Origin: PALSA-1353 sp036267155
Lineage (GTDB): Bacteria; Planctomycetota; Phycisphaerae; Tepidisphaerales; Tepidisphaeraceae
NCBI GenBank assembly: GCA_036267155.1
Contig: DATAWP010000085.1
Location: 1-64,000, forward strand
Length of the DNA stretch: 64,000 nt
Reading direction: 5' to 3'
Shown: piece after piece, positions 17,710-28,536 of the stretch
Numbering within the stretch: the stretch's first letter is position 1
Layout: each line of letters opens with the position of its first letter
Translations under genes and position numbers: made by a program
The notes under the pieces: generated by a model
What the model saw: only the letters and a program-made list of their open reading frames with translations
The model's database searches: none
Told to the model about the DNA's origin: nothing

Positions 17710-18519
17710 ATGGCGAACGAAACGAGGTGGTTTTTTGCGCGGAGCGGACAACAGAGCGGACCGGTGACGATCTCGGAATTGAAAGAGATGATCGGGCGGG
17801 GAGAGGTCGGGCCGGGGGATTTGGTGTGGCATGAAGGGATGGGCGCGTGGACGCCGGCCGGCAAGACGCTGGAGCTTGCGGCAAATCCGGCGGCGCCCGT
17901 GGCGGCGGCGGAGATCGGCTATTACGCGCCCGCGATGGGCATCCCCGAGCGGGCGCTGCTCAATCTTCGTGGACATGCGCGGCCCACGGGAGACACGGGG
18001 GATTGGCCATTGGACGATCAACGACTGAATCAGTTCCAGAGTGCGCTGAAATTACGAAAAAAAATCACGAGCGCGGCCGGGCTGTATCGGCTGCTGCTGT
18101 TTTTAGCAATTATTTCATTCGCCGGTTTTTTCGTCGCGGCAGTCGTCACTTTGTTGCAAAACCAGAACCGGATGCGCACGGCGATGTACGGCTTCGTGCC
18201 GTTTGTCGCCCTGTTTTTGGCATTTTCGGTGTTGTACTACTTCGCGGAACGGGGGACCCGGCGTTCGCATCGGTGGGCGCCGCTGACGATGCTCATCATT
18301 TTTATAGTCAGCGGCGCGGTTCAGATTTCGTCGATTATCGTGACCGCACATTCGATGGGCTCGGCGCAAACCGGCTCCGACGCGGTGGTTGGTCTCGTCG
18401 TGATCTTGATCTTCAACGGGGCGTTCGCGATCGTGTCGTGGAAGGCGCTGGCGGCGATCCCGAGATATCTGGCCCAGCCGGCGTGGTGTCAGGAATTGAT
18501 CGTGAAGGCGGGGTTGTAG
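17710..18519 (+). CDS. GYF_2 (DUF4339) domain membrane protein, paralogue 1
   Basis: A 269-residue protein. Residues about 6-52 (TRWFFARSGQQSGPVTISEL ... LVWHEGMGAWTPA) form a GYF_2 domain, a small fold thought to bind proline-rich or other peptides. A linker with IGYYAPAMGIPERALLNLRG follows. Then come four hydrophobic helices (about 120-145, 158-175, 190-212, 225-245), and the protein ends YLAQPAWCQELIVKAGL. The paralogue at 19730-20578 has the same layout. Between the two lies signal peptidase I on the other strand. It is probably a cytoplasmic-face adaptor in the inner membrane; function unknown. Confidence 0.75.
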   Translation: MANETRWFFARSGQQSGPVTISELKEMIGRGEVGPGDLVWHEGMGAWTPAGKTLELAANPAAPVAAAEIGYYAPAMGIPERALLNLRGHARPTGDTGDWPLDDQRLNQFQSALKLRKKITSAAGLYRLLLFLAIISFAGFFVAAVVTLLQNQNRMRTAMYGFVPFVALFLAFSVLYYFAERGTRRSHRWAPLTMLIIFIVSGAVQISSIIVTAHSMGSAQTGSDAVVGLVVILIFNGAFAIVSWKALAAIPRYLAQPAWCQELIVKAGL

Positions 18520-18548
18520 GGGCATCCGGCGCTTCTGACGAATAGAAG

Positions 18549-18580
18549 ACCCGAGGGATGGCTATCCCGCGGCTTGGGGG
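18549..18580 (-). repeat. Stem-loop repeat family 1, copy B
   Basis: In minus-strand reading: AAGCCGCGGGATAGCCATCC, then CTCGGGTCTTC. The stem is near-perfect, and it begins 23 bases after the lepB stop codon. Same orientation and flanks as copies A, C and D. Confidence 0.7.
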
Positions 18581-18595
18581 GAAGGGGCGTCGTCA

Positions 18596-19591
18596 TCAGT
18601 GGGGATAGGCGGAGGAATCGAAAACGCGCCAGCGGTTGGGGGGCCAGACGATGCCGACAATTCGGCCGCACAATTGGTCGGCGGGCATGGCGCCGGGTTG
18701 GTGGCCCTCAACCCCGGGCCAGAATCGGCTGTCGCCGGAAATGGGGCTGTTGTCGCCGAGGAGATAATACTCGTCGGGGCCGAGCGTGATGGGTTTGCCC
18801 CAGCAGCCGTTGGCGGCGGAAAGAGGCTCGGGGTCGCTCAGGGGGTTATTCCAGGTATCCACCGGAATGTACGGGCCCACGCCGGAAGGAAGCGTCGCGG
18901 GCTTGCCGTTGATGAGCAGCGCATTGCCGGTGATTTCAACGCGATCGCCGGGCATGCCGACCACGCGTTTGCAGAGGTTGGCATGCTCTATGCCTGAGTT
19001 GGCCGAGGTGTTGACGCCGACGATATCCCAGCGGTAAACGGGCTCGAGTTTGAAGTTGAGGAAAAGATCGCCGGGGGAAACAGCGGGGCTCATGCTGGGC
19101 GTGGGGCTGTAACAGAGTTCGAACCAATTGTTTTGCATGTAGCGGATGGCGCCGCAGTAGCCGGCCAAGGCGAGGGCCGCGGCCATTGTGCCGACGACGA
19201 ATCGCGCGAAGGGGTTGGCGAGCATTTTGTGTGGCGAGGTTCGGCCGCAGTGAGCGGCGTGGATCAATTGCGCGAGTTGCACGATCAGACCGAGGGGAAG
19301 GAGCACGATCCAAAGCGGCAGGAGCCAGGGGAAGAAAAAGACGGAGACGATGCCGGCGGCGATGCAAGTCCACAGGACAAACCACGTGCCGGCCCACCCG
19401 GGCCTTCCGGCGACGACGTGCCCGAAGCCTGGCCAGATCATCGCGGTGGAAAATGCCAGGAGCGCTTTGCCGCGCTGGGCTGGGTTAGGGAGGTCGTCGG
19501 AGTGGGATGAATCGAGCAGACGAAGAAAGTCGGGATTGGAGTAATAGGCGGGTTCCAGTTCCGCGATTTCGGGATTGGTGGGCTGAGTCAT
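18596..19591 (-). CDS. lepB: Signal peptidase I
   Basis: A 331-residue membrane-anchored Ser-Lys protease that removes signal peptides of secreted proteins. After a polar N-terminus there are membrane helices at about 43-60, 68-110 and 129-149. The catalytic part follows: SPTPSMSP with Ser166, YRWDIVGV (about 187-194), CKRVVGMPGDRVEI with Lys208, and YYLLGDNSPISGDSRFWPG (box E). All SPase I boxes are present. The extra N-terminal helices make it longer than the usual two-helix enzyme. It is on the opposite strand between two GYF_2 paralogues. Pairing with secreted GH28/CE8 enzymes nearby is coincidental. Confidence 0.92.
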   Translation of the reverse strand: MTQPTNPEIAELEPAYYSNPDFLRLLDSSHSDDLPNPAQRGKALLAFSTAMIWPGFGHVVAGRPGWAGTWFVLWTCIAAGIVSVFFFPWLLPLWIVLLPLGLIVQLAQLIHAAHCGRTSPHKMLANPFARFVVGTMAAALALAGYCGAIRYMQNNWFELCYSPTPSMSPAVSPGDLFLNFKLEPVYRWDIVGVNTSANSGIEHANLCKRVVGMPGDRVEITGNALLINGKPATLPSGVGPYIPVDTWNNPLSDPEPLSAANGCWGKPITLGPDEYYLLGDNSPISGDSRFWPGVEGHQPGAMPADQLCGRIVGIVWPPNRWRVFDSSAYPH

Positions 19592-19729
19592 TTGGAAAGC
19601 TGCTCCCTGAGGTTTATCGGGTTAGAAGACCGGAGACTCCAGCGGAAAAAGCGGCGTAAATGGCGGTCATAAAGAGGTGTATGAGTTGTGTCGATTTTAA
19701 ATAAATAGTAGCTGAACCGGGGAAGGCTA

Positions 19730-20578
19730 ATGACAAGCAAAACCAAATGGTTTTTTGCGCGCGGCGGCCAACAGGACGGGCCGGTGGCGTTAGGGAAACT
19801 AAAAGAGTTGATCATGCAGGGGCAGGTCACGCCGGGGGATTTTGTTTGGCGCGAAGGGATGGGCTCATGGGCGCCGGCGGGTGAAGTGCCGGAGCTTTTG
19901 GGGAATTCCGTATTGGCCATTGCGCCAGCCGCGGAGCCGGCTTGCGCGGAGCCGGTTATAGCGGAGCCTGGTCCGGCGCCGATCGGATATTACGCGCCGA
20001 CCGCGGGGATTCCGGAGCGGGTGCTGGTGAATCTTCGCGGTCACGGCCGGCCCAGGGGCGACATCAGCGATTGGCCTCTGGACGATTTGCGGCTGAATCA
20101 ATTCGACGGCGCCATAAAGCTTCGCAGGAAAATCACGGCCGCGGCTTCGCTGTACAGGCTGTTGCTGCTGATGACGACCCTCTTTTTCATCATTGTGTCC
20201 ATCGTGGCCGGCAGCGCCCTGCTGGAACAGAATCGCCAAAAGACTGCCCGGGGGGCAATTCCGGTGATCATCGTAATGCTGGGAATTTGCGTGCTTTATT
20301 ATTTCACGGAGAGAGATACCCGGCGATCGAAACAGTGGGCGCCGCTGACGATGTTCATTCTATTTTTCATCAGCGGGATGTTGCAGATCATTTCAATGGG
20401 ATTGGTCGCGAGAACGCAGAATATGTCAAGCTCGGTGGGGCCGGGCGTGACTCTTCTTGTAATGCTGATCTTCAACGTCGCGTTTGCGGTATTGTCGATC
20501 AGGGCATTTATGACGATTCCGAGATATCTTGCGCAGCCGACGTGGTGCCAGGAATTGATCGCGAAGGCGGGGTTGTAG
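19730..20578 (+). CDS. GYF_2 (DUF4339) domain membrane protein, paralogue 2
   Basis: A 282-residue paralogue of the protein at 17710-18519. The GYF_2 domain is at about 5-52 (KTKWFFARGGQQDGPVALGK ... FVWREGMGSWAPA). A Pro/Ala/Glu-rich linker about 12 residues longer than in paralogue 1 follows, then the shared IGYYAPTAGIPERVLVNLRG, four membrane helices, and the same ending YLAQPTWCQELIAKAGL. The two copies are alike along their full length, so a local duplication is the simplest origin. Role unknown. Confidence 0.75.
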   Translation: MTSKTKWFFARGGQQDGPVALGKLKELIMQGQVTPGDFVWREGMGSWAPAGEVPELLGNSVLAIAPAAEPACAEPVIAEPGPAPIGYYAPTAGIPERVLVNLRGHGRPRGDISDWPLDDLRLNQFDGAIKLRRKITAAASLYRLLLLMTTLFFIIVSIVAGSALLEQNRQKTARGAIPVIIVMLGICVLYYFTERDTRRSKQWAPLTMFILFFISGMLQIISMGLVARTQNMSSSVGPGVTLLVMLIFNVAFAVLSIRAFMTIPRYLAQPTWCQELIAKAGL

Positions 20579-20586
20579 GGGTTGGA

Positions 20587-20620
20587 AGACCCGCGGGATG
20601 AACATCCCGAGGCTTTTGGC
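20587..20620 (-). repeat. Stem-loop repeat family 1, copy C
   Basis: In minus-strand reading: AAAAGCCTCGGGATGTTCAT, then CCCGCGGGTCTTCC. It begins about 15 bases after the stop of the DedA gene. The loop differs slightly from copies A and B, while stem and the GTCTTC flank are kept. Confidence 0.7.
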
Positions 20621-20627
20621 CGGGAAG

Positions 20628-21317
20628 CTAAACGGGGATTTGGGTTTCGGAAGCGCGGCGGCGCGGTTGGAGCGCGTGGACGACGGCTGGGATCACGGAG
20701 ATCACGATGATCGCCAAAACCACGAGCTGGAAATGCGTTCGGACGAATTCGATCTGATTGAAGTAAAACCCCGCGAGCGAAACCGTCACCACCCATAGAA
20801 TTCCGCCGCTGACGCTGAAGCCGATGAAGCGGGCGAAGGGCATCTGCCCGATCCCGGCAACGAACGGGGCGAACGTGCGGATGATGGGGAGGAATCGGGC
20901 GAGGATGATCGTCTTTCGGCCGTGGCGTTCGTAAAAGCGATGGGCTTCGGCGAGATGACGCTTGTTCAGCAGCCAGGACGATTCGCCGCTGAAGATTCTG
21001 GGGCCGATGCGCCAACCGACGGTGTAATTCACCAGATCGCCGCAATTGGCGGCCAGGCAGAGCAGGACGATCATCCAGGGCAGGCTGATGGGGGAACCGG
21101 GCGCTGCCGCCAGGGCTCCTACCGCGAACAGGAGCGAATCGCCGGGGAGGAACGGCCAGACAACCAGGCCTGTTTCGCAGAAGATGATGATGGCCAAAAG
21201 CACGTAGACGCCGATTTGGTGGGCCGTCGCGAAGCCGTTGAGGTGCTTGTCAAGATGGAGGAAGAGGTCGAGGACCTGATGAATCAACGGCAAGGGCGGC
21301 GTTCCTGGTAAGAGCAA
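20628..21317 (-). CDS. DedA family (VTT/SNARE-associated) membrane protein
   Basis: A 229-residue inner-membrane protein of the DedA superfamily, some members of which act as undecaprenyl-phosphate or phospholipid flippases. ETGLVVWPFLPGDSLLFAVG (about 48-67) contains the family E-x-G-x-x-x-P-x-x-P-G-D motif. GDLVNYTVGWRIG (about 93-105) and FYERHGRKTIILARFLPIIRTFAPFVAG (about 126-153), with the conserved F-x-R-x-x-P-x-x-R, are also present. Five to six helices. The substrate cannot be told from sequence. Confidence 0.9.
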   Translation of the reverse strand: MLLPGTPPLPLIHQVLDLFLHLDKHLNGFATAHQIGVYVLLAIIIFCETGLVVWPFLPGDSLLFAVGALAAAPGSPISLPWMIVLLCLAANCGDLVNYTVGWRIGPRIFSGESSWLLNKRHLAEAHRFYERHGRKTIILARFLPIIRTFAPFVAGIGQMPFARFIGFSVSGGILWVVTVSLAGFYFNQIEFVRTHFQLVVLAIIVISVIPAVVHALQPRRRASETQIPV

Positions 21318-21431
21318 TTCCGTTTATCGGCAATGTAGCGTTGTGATGCAACTTTCGCCGATCCGATCCTTCGGCTTTATCGAACGTAGAACTCAAGCCG
21401 ATATAACGATGTGGCGACTAAGGCAATCGGC

Positions 21432-21459
21432 TTGATTATGGGTGATACCCCCCTACAAT
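21432..21459 (+). promoter_or_regulatory. Candidate sigma-70 promoter of clpC
   Basis: TTGATT (21432-21437) and TACAAT (21454-21459) with a 16-base spacer, about 110 bases before the clpC ATG. No CIRCE or other heat-shock operator is seen near it. Confidence 0.4.
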
Positions 21460-21569
21460 CGAAGGCCTCCCCGCCGCGGCTGTGCATGGATGTGATGCCG
21501 CTGCGCGCTGTGTCTGAATTTTCGGTGAGGGGTCGGCACTCAACCCTGCCGGCCAAGTAGGAGATGGAC

Positions 21570-24095
<2,526 letters not shown>

Positions 24096-24111
24096 AAGCG
24101 GTAGTTTGGCC

Positions 24112-24335
24112 TTAGCTTTCGAAGACCTTGCGCGGAAGGCCCGATTGACGAATGATCGAACGAAGCGTGCCCAAACGCAGTTCTTTGTGATCGGGCACAG
24201 GGATGGTGATGGTCGTCGCGGCGAGGCGATTTTGCATCATTCGATGACTGCACCCTTTTGACGAACGAAAACGAATCCATGTATCTTGAGGATGCGACAG
24301 GCTTCTCGACCTGACGTCAGGCGGAGCTTAGGCAA
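24112..24335 (-). pseudogene. hicA: hicA toxin gene, frameshifted
   Basis: In one frame from a TTG at 24335 the minus strand reads LPKLRLTSGREACRILKIHG, then FVFVRQKG, then a stop at 24239. In another frame, from about 24249, it reads SHRMMQNRLAATTITIPVPD, then HKELRLGTLRSIIRQSGLPR and a TAA at 24112. Joined, they are one HicA mRNA interferase with the catalytic His in the G-S-H motif. About two extra bases (or one missing) at 24250-24255 separate the halves. The gene overlaps the end of hicB. It is probably inactive, unless the shift is a sequencing error or is programmed. Confidence 0.72.
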
Positions 24336-24552
24336 CTCTCACCTCGAGGTTCTCAATGTAGCTTTTGGCGGCCAAGCGGCTCTTGATTTCTGCCTTGCCC
24401 GCCGTCTCAAAAAAACCTTCGACCGCTTCCTGAAGATTGCGGCGTGCTTGCCGCTTGGAGTTTCCCTGACTTGCAATAACCAACTCGGGGCAGAGGGCAA
24501 CGTAGCTCTTGCCTTCTTTCTGAATAATGGCGGTTAGTTTCATTCGCTTCAT
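24328..24552 (-). CDS. hicB: HicB family antitoxin
   Basis: A 74-residue HicB-type protein: MKLTAIIQKEGKSYVALCPE is the degraded RNase-H-like fold start of the family, followed by SQGNSKRQARRNLQEAVEGF. It would neutralise HicA in the cytoplasm. Order is hicB then hicA on the minus strand with a short overlap. In-frame starts at 24564, 24552 and 24543 are possible; I use 24552. The frame is intact although its partner toxin gene is frameshifted. Confidence 0.75.
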   Translation of the reverse strand: MKRMKLTAIIQKEGKSYVALCPELVIASQGNSKRQARRNLQEAVEGFFETAGKAEIKSRLAAKSYIENLEVRVA

Positions 24553-24812
24553 TGGAACCCCCACCCCACGGCCATGATCGCGAAATAGGACATGGGCGTG
24601 GCGACTTGGTCGATCAGGTTGCCGGCGTTCAGGAACGTATTGCTCTCGCCGGGCTAGGCCGCGACGTACCCCAGGATGCTCAGACCGATCGCCATGATGA
24701 CGATGACGATGATCAGCCCCAATTCCTGAAGGCGCGGCAATCCGCCTCGTTGGCGCAGAAGTCCAACCGACGCGGCCTGCTCTGCGGGAGTTTCAATTTT
24801 CGCCTGCGCCAT
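24549..24812 (-). pseudogene. Truncated sugar-type ABC transporter permease gene with in-frame amber codon
   Basis: From an ATG at 24812 the minus strand reads MAQAKIETPAEQAASVGLLR, then QRGGLPRLQELGLIIVIVIM, AIGLSILGYVAA, a TAG at 24656-24654, and then in the same frame NTFLNAGNLIDQVATPMSYF, AIMAVG. This matches the N-terminus of RbsC-like (BPD_transp_2) monosaccharide permeases, where N-x-F-L-x-x-x-N-L follows the first helix. The frame stops at 24549 where hicB starts, so at least two thirds of the permease is gone. No ATPase or binding-protein gene is nearby. Confidence 0.65.
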
Positions 24813-24860
24813 CGCCGATTATTTACGCAAACTGACTTTTGGGTTTCTCAGCAAAAGAAT

Positions 24861-24966
24861 TGCACCGCAGGGATGCGGAGAGCGCGCAGATAAATTCGGA
24901 GTGAAATTTCCAATTTGTTGGTCTTCCTCCCCATTTTTCTCTGCGCTCTCTGCGTCTCTGAGGTGC
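24861..24966. repeat. Long imperfect inverted repeat (CGCAGAG/CTCTGCG type)
   Basis: The arm 24861-24890 (TGCACCGCAGGGATGCGGAG ...) and the arm 24940-24966 (TCTGCGCTCTCTGCGTCTCT ...) are imperfect reverse complements with a spacer of about 50 bases. It sits in the gap between the permease remnant and the GH36-like gene end. Confidence 0.5.
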
Positions 24967-25009
24967 ATTCCATCTTCCCGAACGCGAAATATTCTCTGTC
25001 TGAAATTAT

Positions 25010-27172
25010 CTATTTATTTTCCATTACCACAACAACGCGTTTGGTTCCATCGTCGGCCGTTTTCGCATCCGTGGGCGGAGTTATCTCGACGGTGAAATGC
25101 TTCGACGCGGGGTCAAACGCGGCATTCAATTTCTGTTTTTCCAGGCGGATTTCCGGCCGATTCGCGCAGCATCCATGCAAGGTCAGAGTGGTTTCTCCCT
25201 TCGCGAAGACCACCTCGGCGATCAGTTTCCCTTTTTCCTGACGCAGAGAGGCGATGCGCTGCTTACCAGCGGATACGAATTTGCCCATGTCGCCGAACAG
25301 CGCGATCCCGCTGAGGCCGGGCTCGGCAATGACGAAATAGCCGAATCTGCCGCTGCCCAGTCGCGTCTGGAAAGTGTTCTCCACCGGCCGAACCGTTCCA
25401 TGGAAAAAATCGTATGCATAGGCCGGCCCCGCGACACCGATCTCGCTCAATGAAATCGTCGCGACGGTTACATCGGGCCGGGTCGTGAACGCGAGGACGT
25501 AGTGTGTTCGCAATCCATCGTGGTCGGTGTAGGTGCTGGCCACAATGGCGCGGCGCTGATGGTTTGCCTCGGCGATGTAGTCCGAATCCACCGGGATGAT
25601 TGGAACATCCGGCTTGACGATCACGCCGTCGGTGCGAACGGCTTTGAAAATATTGGCCTGGTCCTCCGTGGCAATCTCGTCGCCGAAACCCACGGGGCCG
25701 GCCGACAAATCTGACAAAAGAACATTGTCGGTTTCCGAGGTGAGGTATCCATCGGTCCAGGGCCAGATCCCCAGTGCCGACGCCAAACGGGAGGTGTAGA
25801 GAAAATTGTGCCAGCGATCGCGCTTCAAGCGGTCGTCGCTGGTGCGGATGGTGGTCAAGTTTGGATATTTGCTTCCCTGCATGAAGAAGCAAGGGTCGGC
25901 CATGCAGTATTGCATTGTCAGCCCGTCGCTCGCGCATGCGTTGGCCATTCCATCGAGGAAATCGTCGCCGGCGGTGACCGTTTCGGACAGTTCAGGGGAA
26001 TGCGGATAGATTTCGCTGAGCCAATCCTGCTCGTAGGTCACCACACCGCTGGATTGCAGGTATCCCACGATGTCGTGCCACCATTTCGGATCGGTGGCGG
26101 CATATCCCGCGATGCGATAATGCTTCAGATAGGGGCTGGCGGGATCGATCCAGCGATTGTGCGTGATGAGCGGCAAACCCAATTCATGCTGGAACTTGGC
26201 CAGTCCCTGCGGAATGACCGCGGGATCCGCCTGGTATTCCAGCAATCCGCCGTAGCGATTCCATTGCCCTTGGGGGAACTTCGAATTCTTCGTCTTGCCA
26301 GGTTTCCCGTCGGGACCGGTCAGCGATTTGTAATACCACCAGCTATCCAATTGCAGATACTTCACGGGGATGTTCGCGGCACGAAAATGCGCGGCCAGTT
26401 CCAAAAGCGTCCCGGCATAGCCGAGTTTGGGATCGTAGTTGTAATAATAGTAGGTACCGTTGTCCGTCCAGTAACCGAGATATTTCAGCGAGACATCGGC
26501 GTCATTGCCGGGCCGTTTGACGCCTTGCAGATCGGCAACCGCTTTGCCCCATTCGTCCCAGGTCCGGTTGATTCCGTTGCCGTGGACGACGAGCGTTTGC
26601 TGAGTAAATCCGGCGGGGATGTTTCTTACCGTATCTCGGAGCCGGCTGGTGATGTTGTGCTTCGCGTCCGGGCTGATCGTCTGAATGAGATAATGCGATG
26701 CGGGCGAGATGATGAACGCGTCGCCGGCATTGTTGAAGATCACCTGGGGCCCACCGTCGCTGGAAGAATCGAACGTTGGGGGAGAAAACGCTTTTTCGCG
26801 AAAGCTCAGGATATGAAAATCCCGCGGCAAGTGATCGAAATCGGGAAACGACACCAGCGGTTTGTCCGACGCCGCCTGATATGTCAGGCAAAACAGCGTC
26901 ACCGGTCTTTTGTCGTAAGAGCGAATCCTTTCGGTGAGGGGGACGCCCTCGCTGCAGAAGCGAATCGTGGTTTGATGGTAATCCCCGAGGCGGTCCGTGC
27001 CGACAACGCCGCGCTCATCCGGCGGCGGGCAGTCGCAGCCCAGGCTCCAATCGGACCGGCCGTTCGGAGTGATCGAAAAGTAATAACTGGAGGGAGCAGT
27101 CTGGGGATAGGTTTGGGCCAGGAGGGGCGCCGCGGCCGCCAGCAGGAAAACAATAGTCCACGAAGTCCGCAT
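25010..27172 (-). CDS. Secreted GH36/raffinose-synthase-like glycoside hydrolase (putative)
   Basis: A 720-residue protein with a signal peptide (about 1-19, IVFLLAAAAPLLAQ). An N-terminal beta-sandwich (to about 225) precedes a TIM-barrel-like part: KYLGYWTDNGTYYYYNY (about 229-245), VKYLQLDSWWYYKS (about 271-284) and VVTYEQDWLSEIY (about 377-389). The L-D-S-W-W and the E-Q-D-W segments resemble the substrate-binding and nucleophile strands of clan GH-D enzymes (GH27/GH31/GH36). A C-terminal sandwich ends the protein. Substrate is unknown, possibly alpha-galactosides. Family assignment is by motif only. Divergent from pncA. Confidence 0.55.
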   Translation of the reverse strand: MRTSWTIVFLLAAAAPLLAQTYPQTAPSSYYFSITPNGRSDWSLGCDCPPPDERGVVGTDRLGDYHQTTIRFCSEGVPLTERIRSYDKRPVTLFCLTYQAASDKPLVSFPDFDHLPRDFHILSFREKAFSPPTFDSSSDGGPQVIFNNAGDAFIISPASHYLIQTISPDAKHNITSRLRDTVRNIPAGFTQQTLVVHGNGINRTWDEWGKAVADLQGVKRPGNDADVSLKYLGYWTDNGTYYYYNYDPKLGYAGTLLELAAHFRAANIPVKYLQLDSWWYYKSLTGPDGKPGKTKNSKFPQGQWNRYGGLLEYQADPAVIPQGLAKFQHELGLPLITHNRWIDPASPYLKHYRIAGYAATDPKWWHDIVGYLQSSGVVTYEQDWLSEIYPHSPELSETVTAGDDFLDGMANACASDGLTMQYCMADPCFFMQGSKYPNLTTIRTSDDRLKRDRWHNFLYTSRLASALGIWPWTDGYLTSETDNVLLSDLSAGPVGFGDEIATEDQANIFKAVRTDGVIVKPDVPIIPVDSDYIAEANHQRRAIVASTYTDHDGLRTHYVLAFTTRPDVTVATISLSEIGVAGPAYAYDFFHGTVRPVENTFQTRLGSGRFGYFVIAEPGLSGIALFGDMGKFVSAGKQRIASLRQEKGKLIAEVVFAKGETTLTLHGCCANRPEIRLEKQKLNAAFDPASKHFTVEITPPTDAKTADDGTKRVVVVMENK

Positions 27173-27209
27173 CGGCGACTATGATACGACAGACCCGCGA
27201 GGATTCGCC

Positions 27210-27836
27210 ATGTCCGCCAAAACTATCATCGTGGTTGATATCCAGAACGACTTTCTGCCTGGCGGCGCGCTGGCCGTACCCGAAGGAAACCGCATTATTC
27301 CCATCGTGAACGGCCTGATGGAGCGTTTTAATCTGATCGTGGCCACGCAGGACTGGCATCCGCCGGATCACGGCAGCTTTGCCGCCAATCACCCGGAGAA
27401 AAAGGCGGGCGAGCGGATCGACCTGCATGGCGTGAGCCAGATTCTCTGGCCGGTCCATTGCGTGCAACAGACGGTGGGCGCAGAGTTTCCGGCATCGTTG
27501 AACACGGCCCGATTCACCCGCGTTTTCCGCAAGGGGATTGATGCGAACGTTGATAGCTACAGCGGGTTTTTCGACAATGGACGACGCCGGTCCACCGGGC
27601 TGGACCAATTCCTGGCCGAGCGGGGAATTCAAGAGGTGCATATCTGCGGCCTGGCGACGGATTACTGCGTGAAATTCACCGCTCTGGACGCCATTCAGCT
27701 TGGCCTTCGCACGAATCTGATCCTGGACGCCTGCCGCGGCGTGAATCTTCAGCCGGGCGACGTGGATGCGGCGGTCGCGGAAATGAAGTCGGCCGGCGTC
27801 ATCATCTCCAGCAGCGCCGATCCGATGCAGCGTTAA
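27210..27836 (+). CDS. pncA: Nicotinamidase
   Basis: A 208-residue cytoplasmic isochorismatase-fold enzyme that hydrolyses nicotinamide to nicotinate for NAD salvage. VVDIQNDF places catalytic Asp10; VFRKG places Lys108; HICGLATDYCVKFTALDA places the nucleophile Cys153. TQDWHPPDHGSF holds the metal ligands Asp48, His50 and His54. Length fits the family. nadE, the final enzyme of the same pathway, is at 55653-57353. Confidence 0.94.
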   Translation: MSAKTIIVVDIQNDFLPGGALAVPEGNRIIPIVNGLMERFNLIVATQDWHPPDHGSFAANHPEKKAGERIDLHGVSQILWPVHCVQQTVGAEFPASLNTARFTRVFRKGIDANVDSYSGFFDNGRRRSTGLDQFLAERGIQEVHICGLATDYCVKFTALDAIQLGLRTNLILDACRGVNLQPGDVDAAVAEMKSAGVIISSSADPMQR

Positions 27837-27902
27837 ATGGAAGTTTCACTGGTTCGCGCCTATCGTCAATCGAATTCAAATTATGAAAGGCAGACAGCGC
27901 AA

Positions 27903-28502
27903 ATGGCAAATCCGATTTCCGATCAGTGTCTCGATGTGATTTTTCGTGAGGCCCGAACTTACTCGGTATGGCTCCCCAAGCCTGTCAGCGATGACGTGCT
28001 TCGCGCCGCCTACGATCTGGCGAAGCTGGGGCCGACTTCGGCAAACACGATGCCGATGCGCATTGTTTTCGTGAAATCCAAAGCTGCCAAGGAGCGGCTC
28101 AAGTCCTTGCTGGACGGCGGCAATGTCGAGAAAACCATGGCGGCGCCGGCTACCGCCATCATTGCATACGATTTGCAATTCTATGAATTCATTCCCAGGC
28201 TGTTTCCGCAGGCCCCCGGCTTTCGCGATGTTTTTGCCAAGCCGGAAAGCGCCGAACGAACCAAAACCCATGCGTTCCGCAATGGCACGCTGCAAGGCGC
28301 TTATTTCGTCATCGCCGCCAGGTCGCTGGGTCTGGATTGCGGGCCGATGTCGGGATTCGATAACGCCAAAGTCGACGCCGAGTTTTTTCCCGATGGCCGG
28401 TACAAATCCAACTTCCTCATCAACATCGGCTACGGCGATCCATCGAAGCTGCAACCGCGGAATCCGAGGCTGGAGTTTGACGAGGCGTGCCGGATTGCGT
28501 GA
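27903..28502 (+). CDS. RutE-like malonic semialdehyde reductase / nitroreductase family protein
   Basis: A 199-residue FMN-dependent nitroreductase-family enzyme. LPKPVSDDVLRAAYDLAKLG, then PTSANTMPMRIVFVK (about 21-55) matches the RutE/HadB subgroup, which reduces 3-oxopropanoate to 3-hydroxypropanoate in pyrimidine breakdown. RNGTLQGAYFVIAARSLGLD (about 128-147) and PMSGFDNAKVD are also subgroup features. I start at 27903 (MANPISDQC); a frame from 27837 immediately after pncA adds 22 unconserved residues. No other rut genes are present, so its in vivo role is open. Likely co-transcribed with pncA (66-base gap). Confidence 0.82.
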   Translation: MANPISDQCLDVIFREARTYSVWLPKPVSDDVLRAAYDLAKLGPTSANTMPMRIVFVKSKAAKERLKSLLDGGNVEKTMAAPATAIIAYDLQFYEFIPRLFPQAPGFRDVFAKPESAERTKTHAFRNGTLQGAYFVIAARSLGLDCGPMSGFDNAKVDAEFFPDGRYKSNFLINIGYGDPSKLQPRNPRLEFDEACRIA

Positions 28503-28536
28503 GGGAGAATCCGGAATCCGAAATCGGAAGTTCAAC

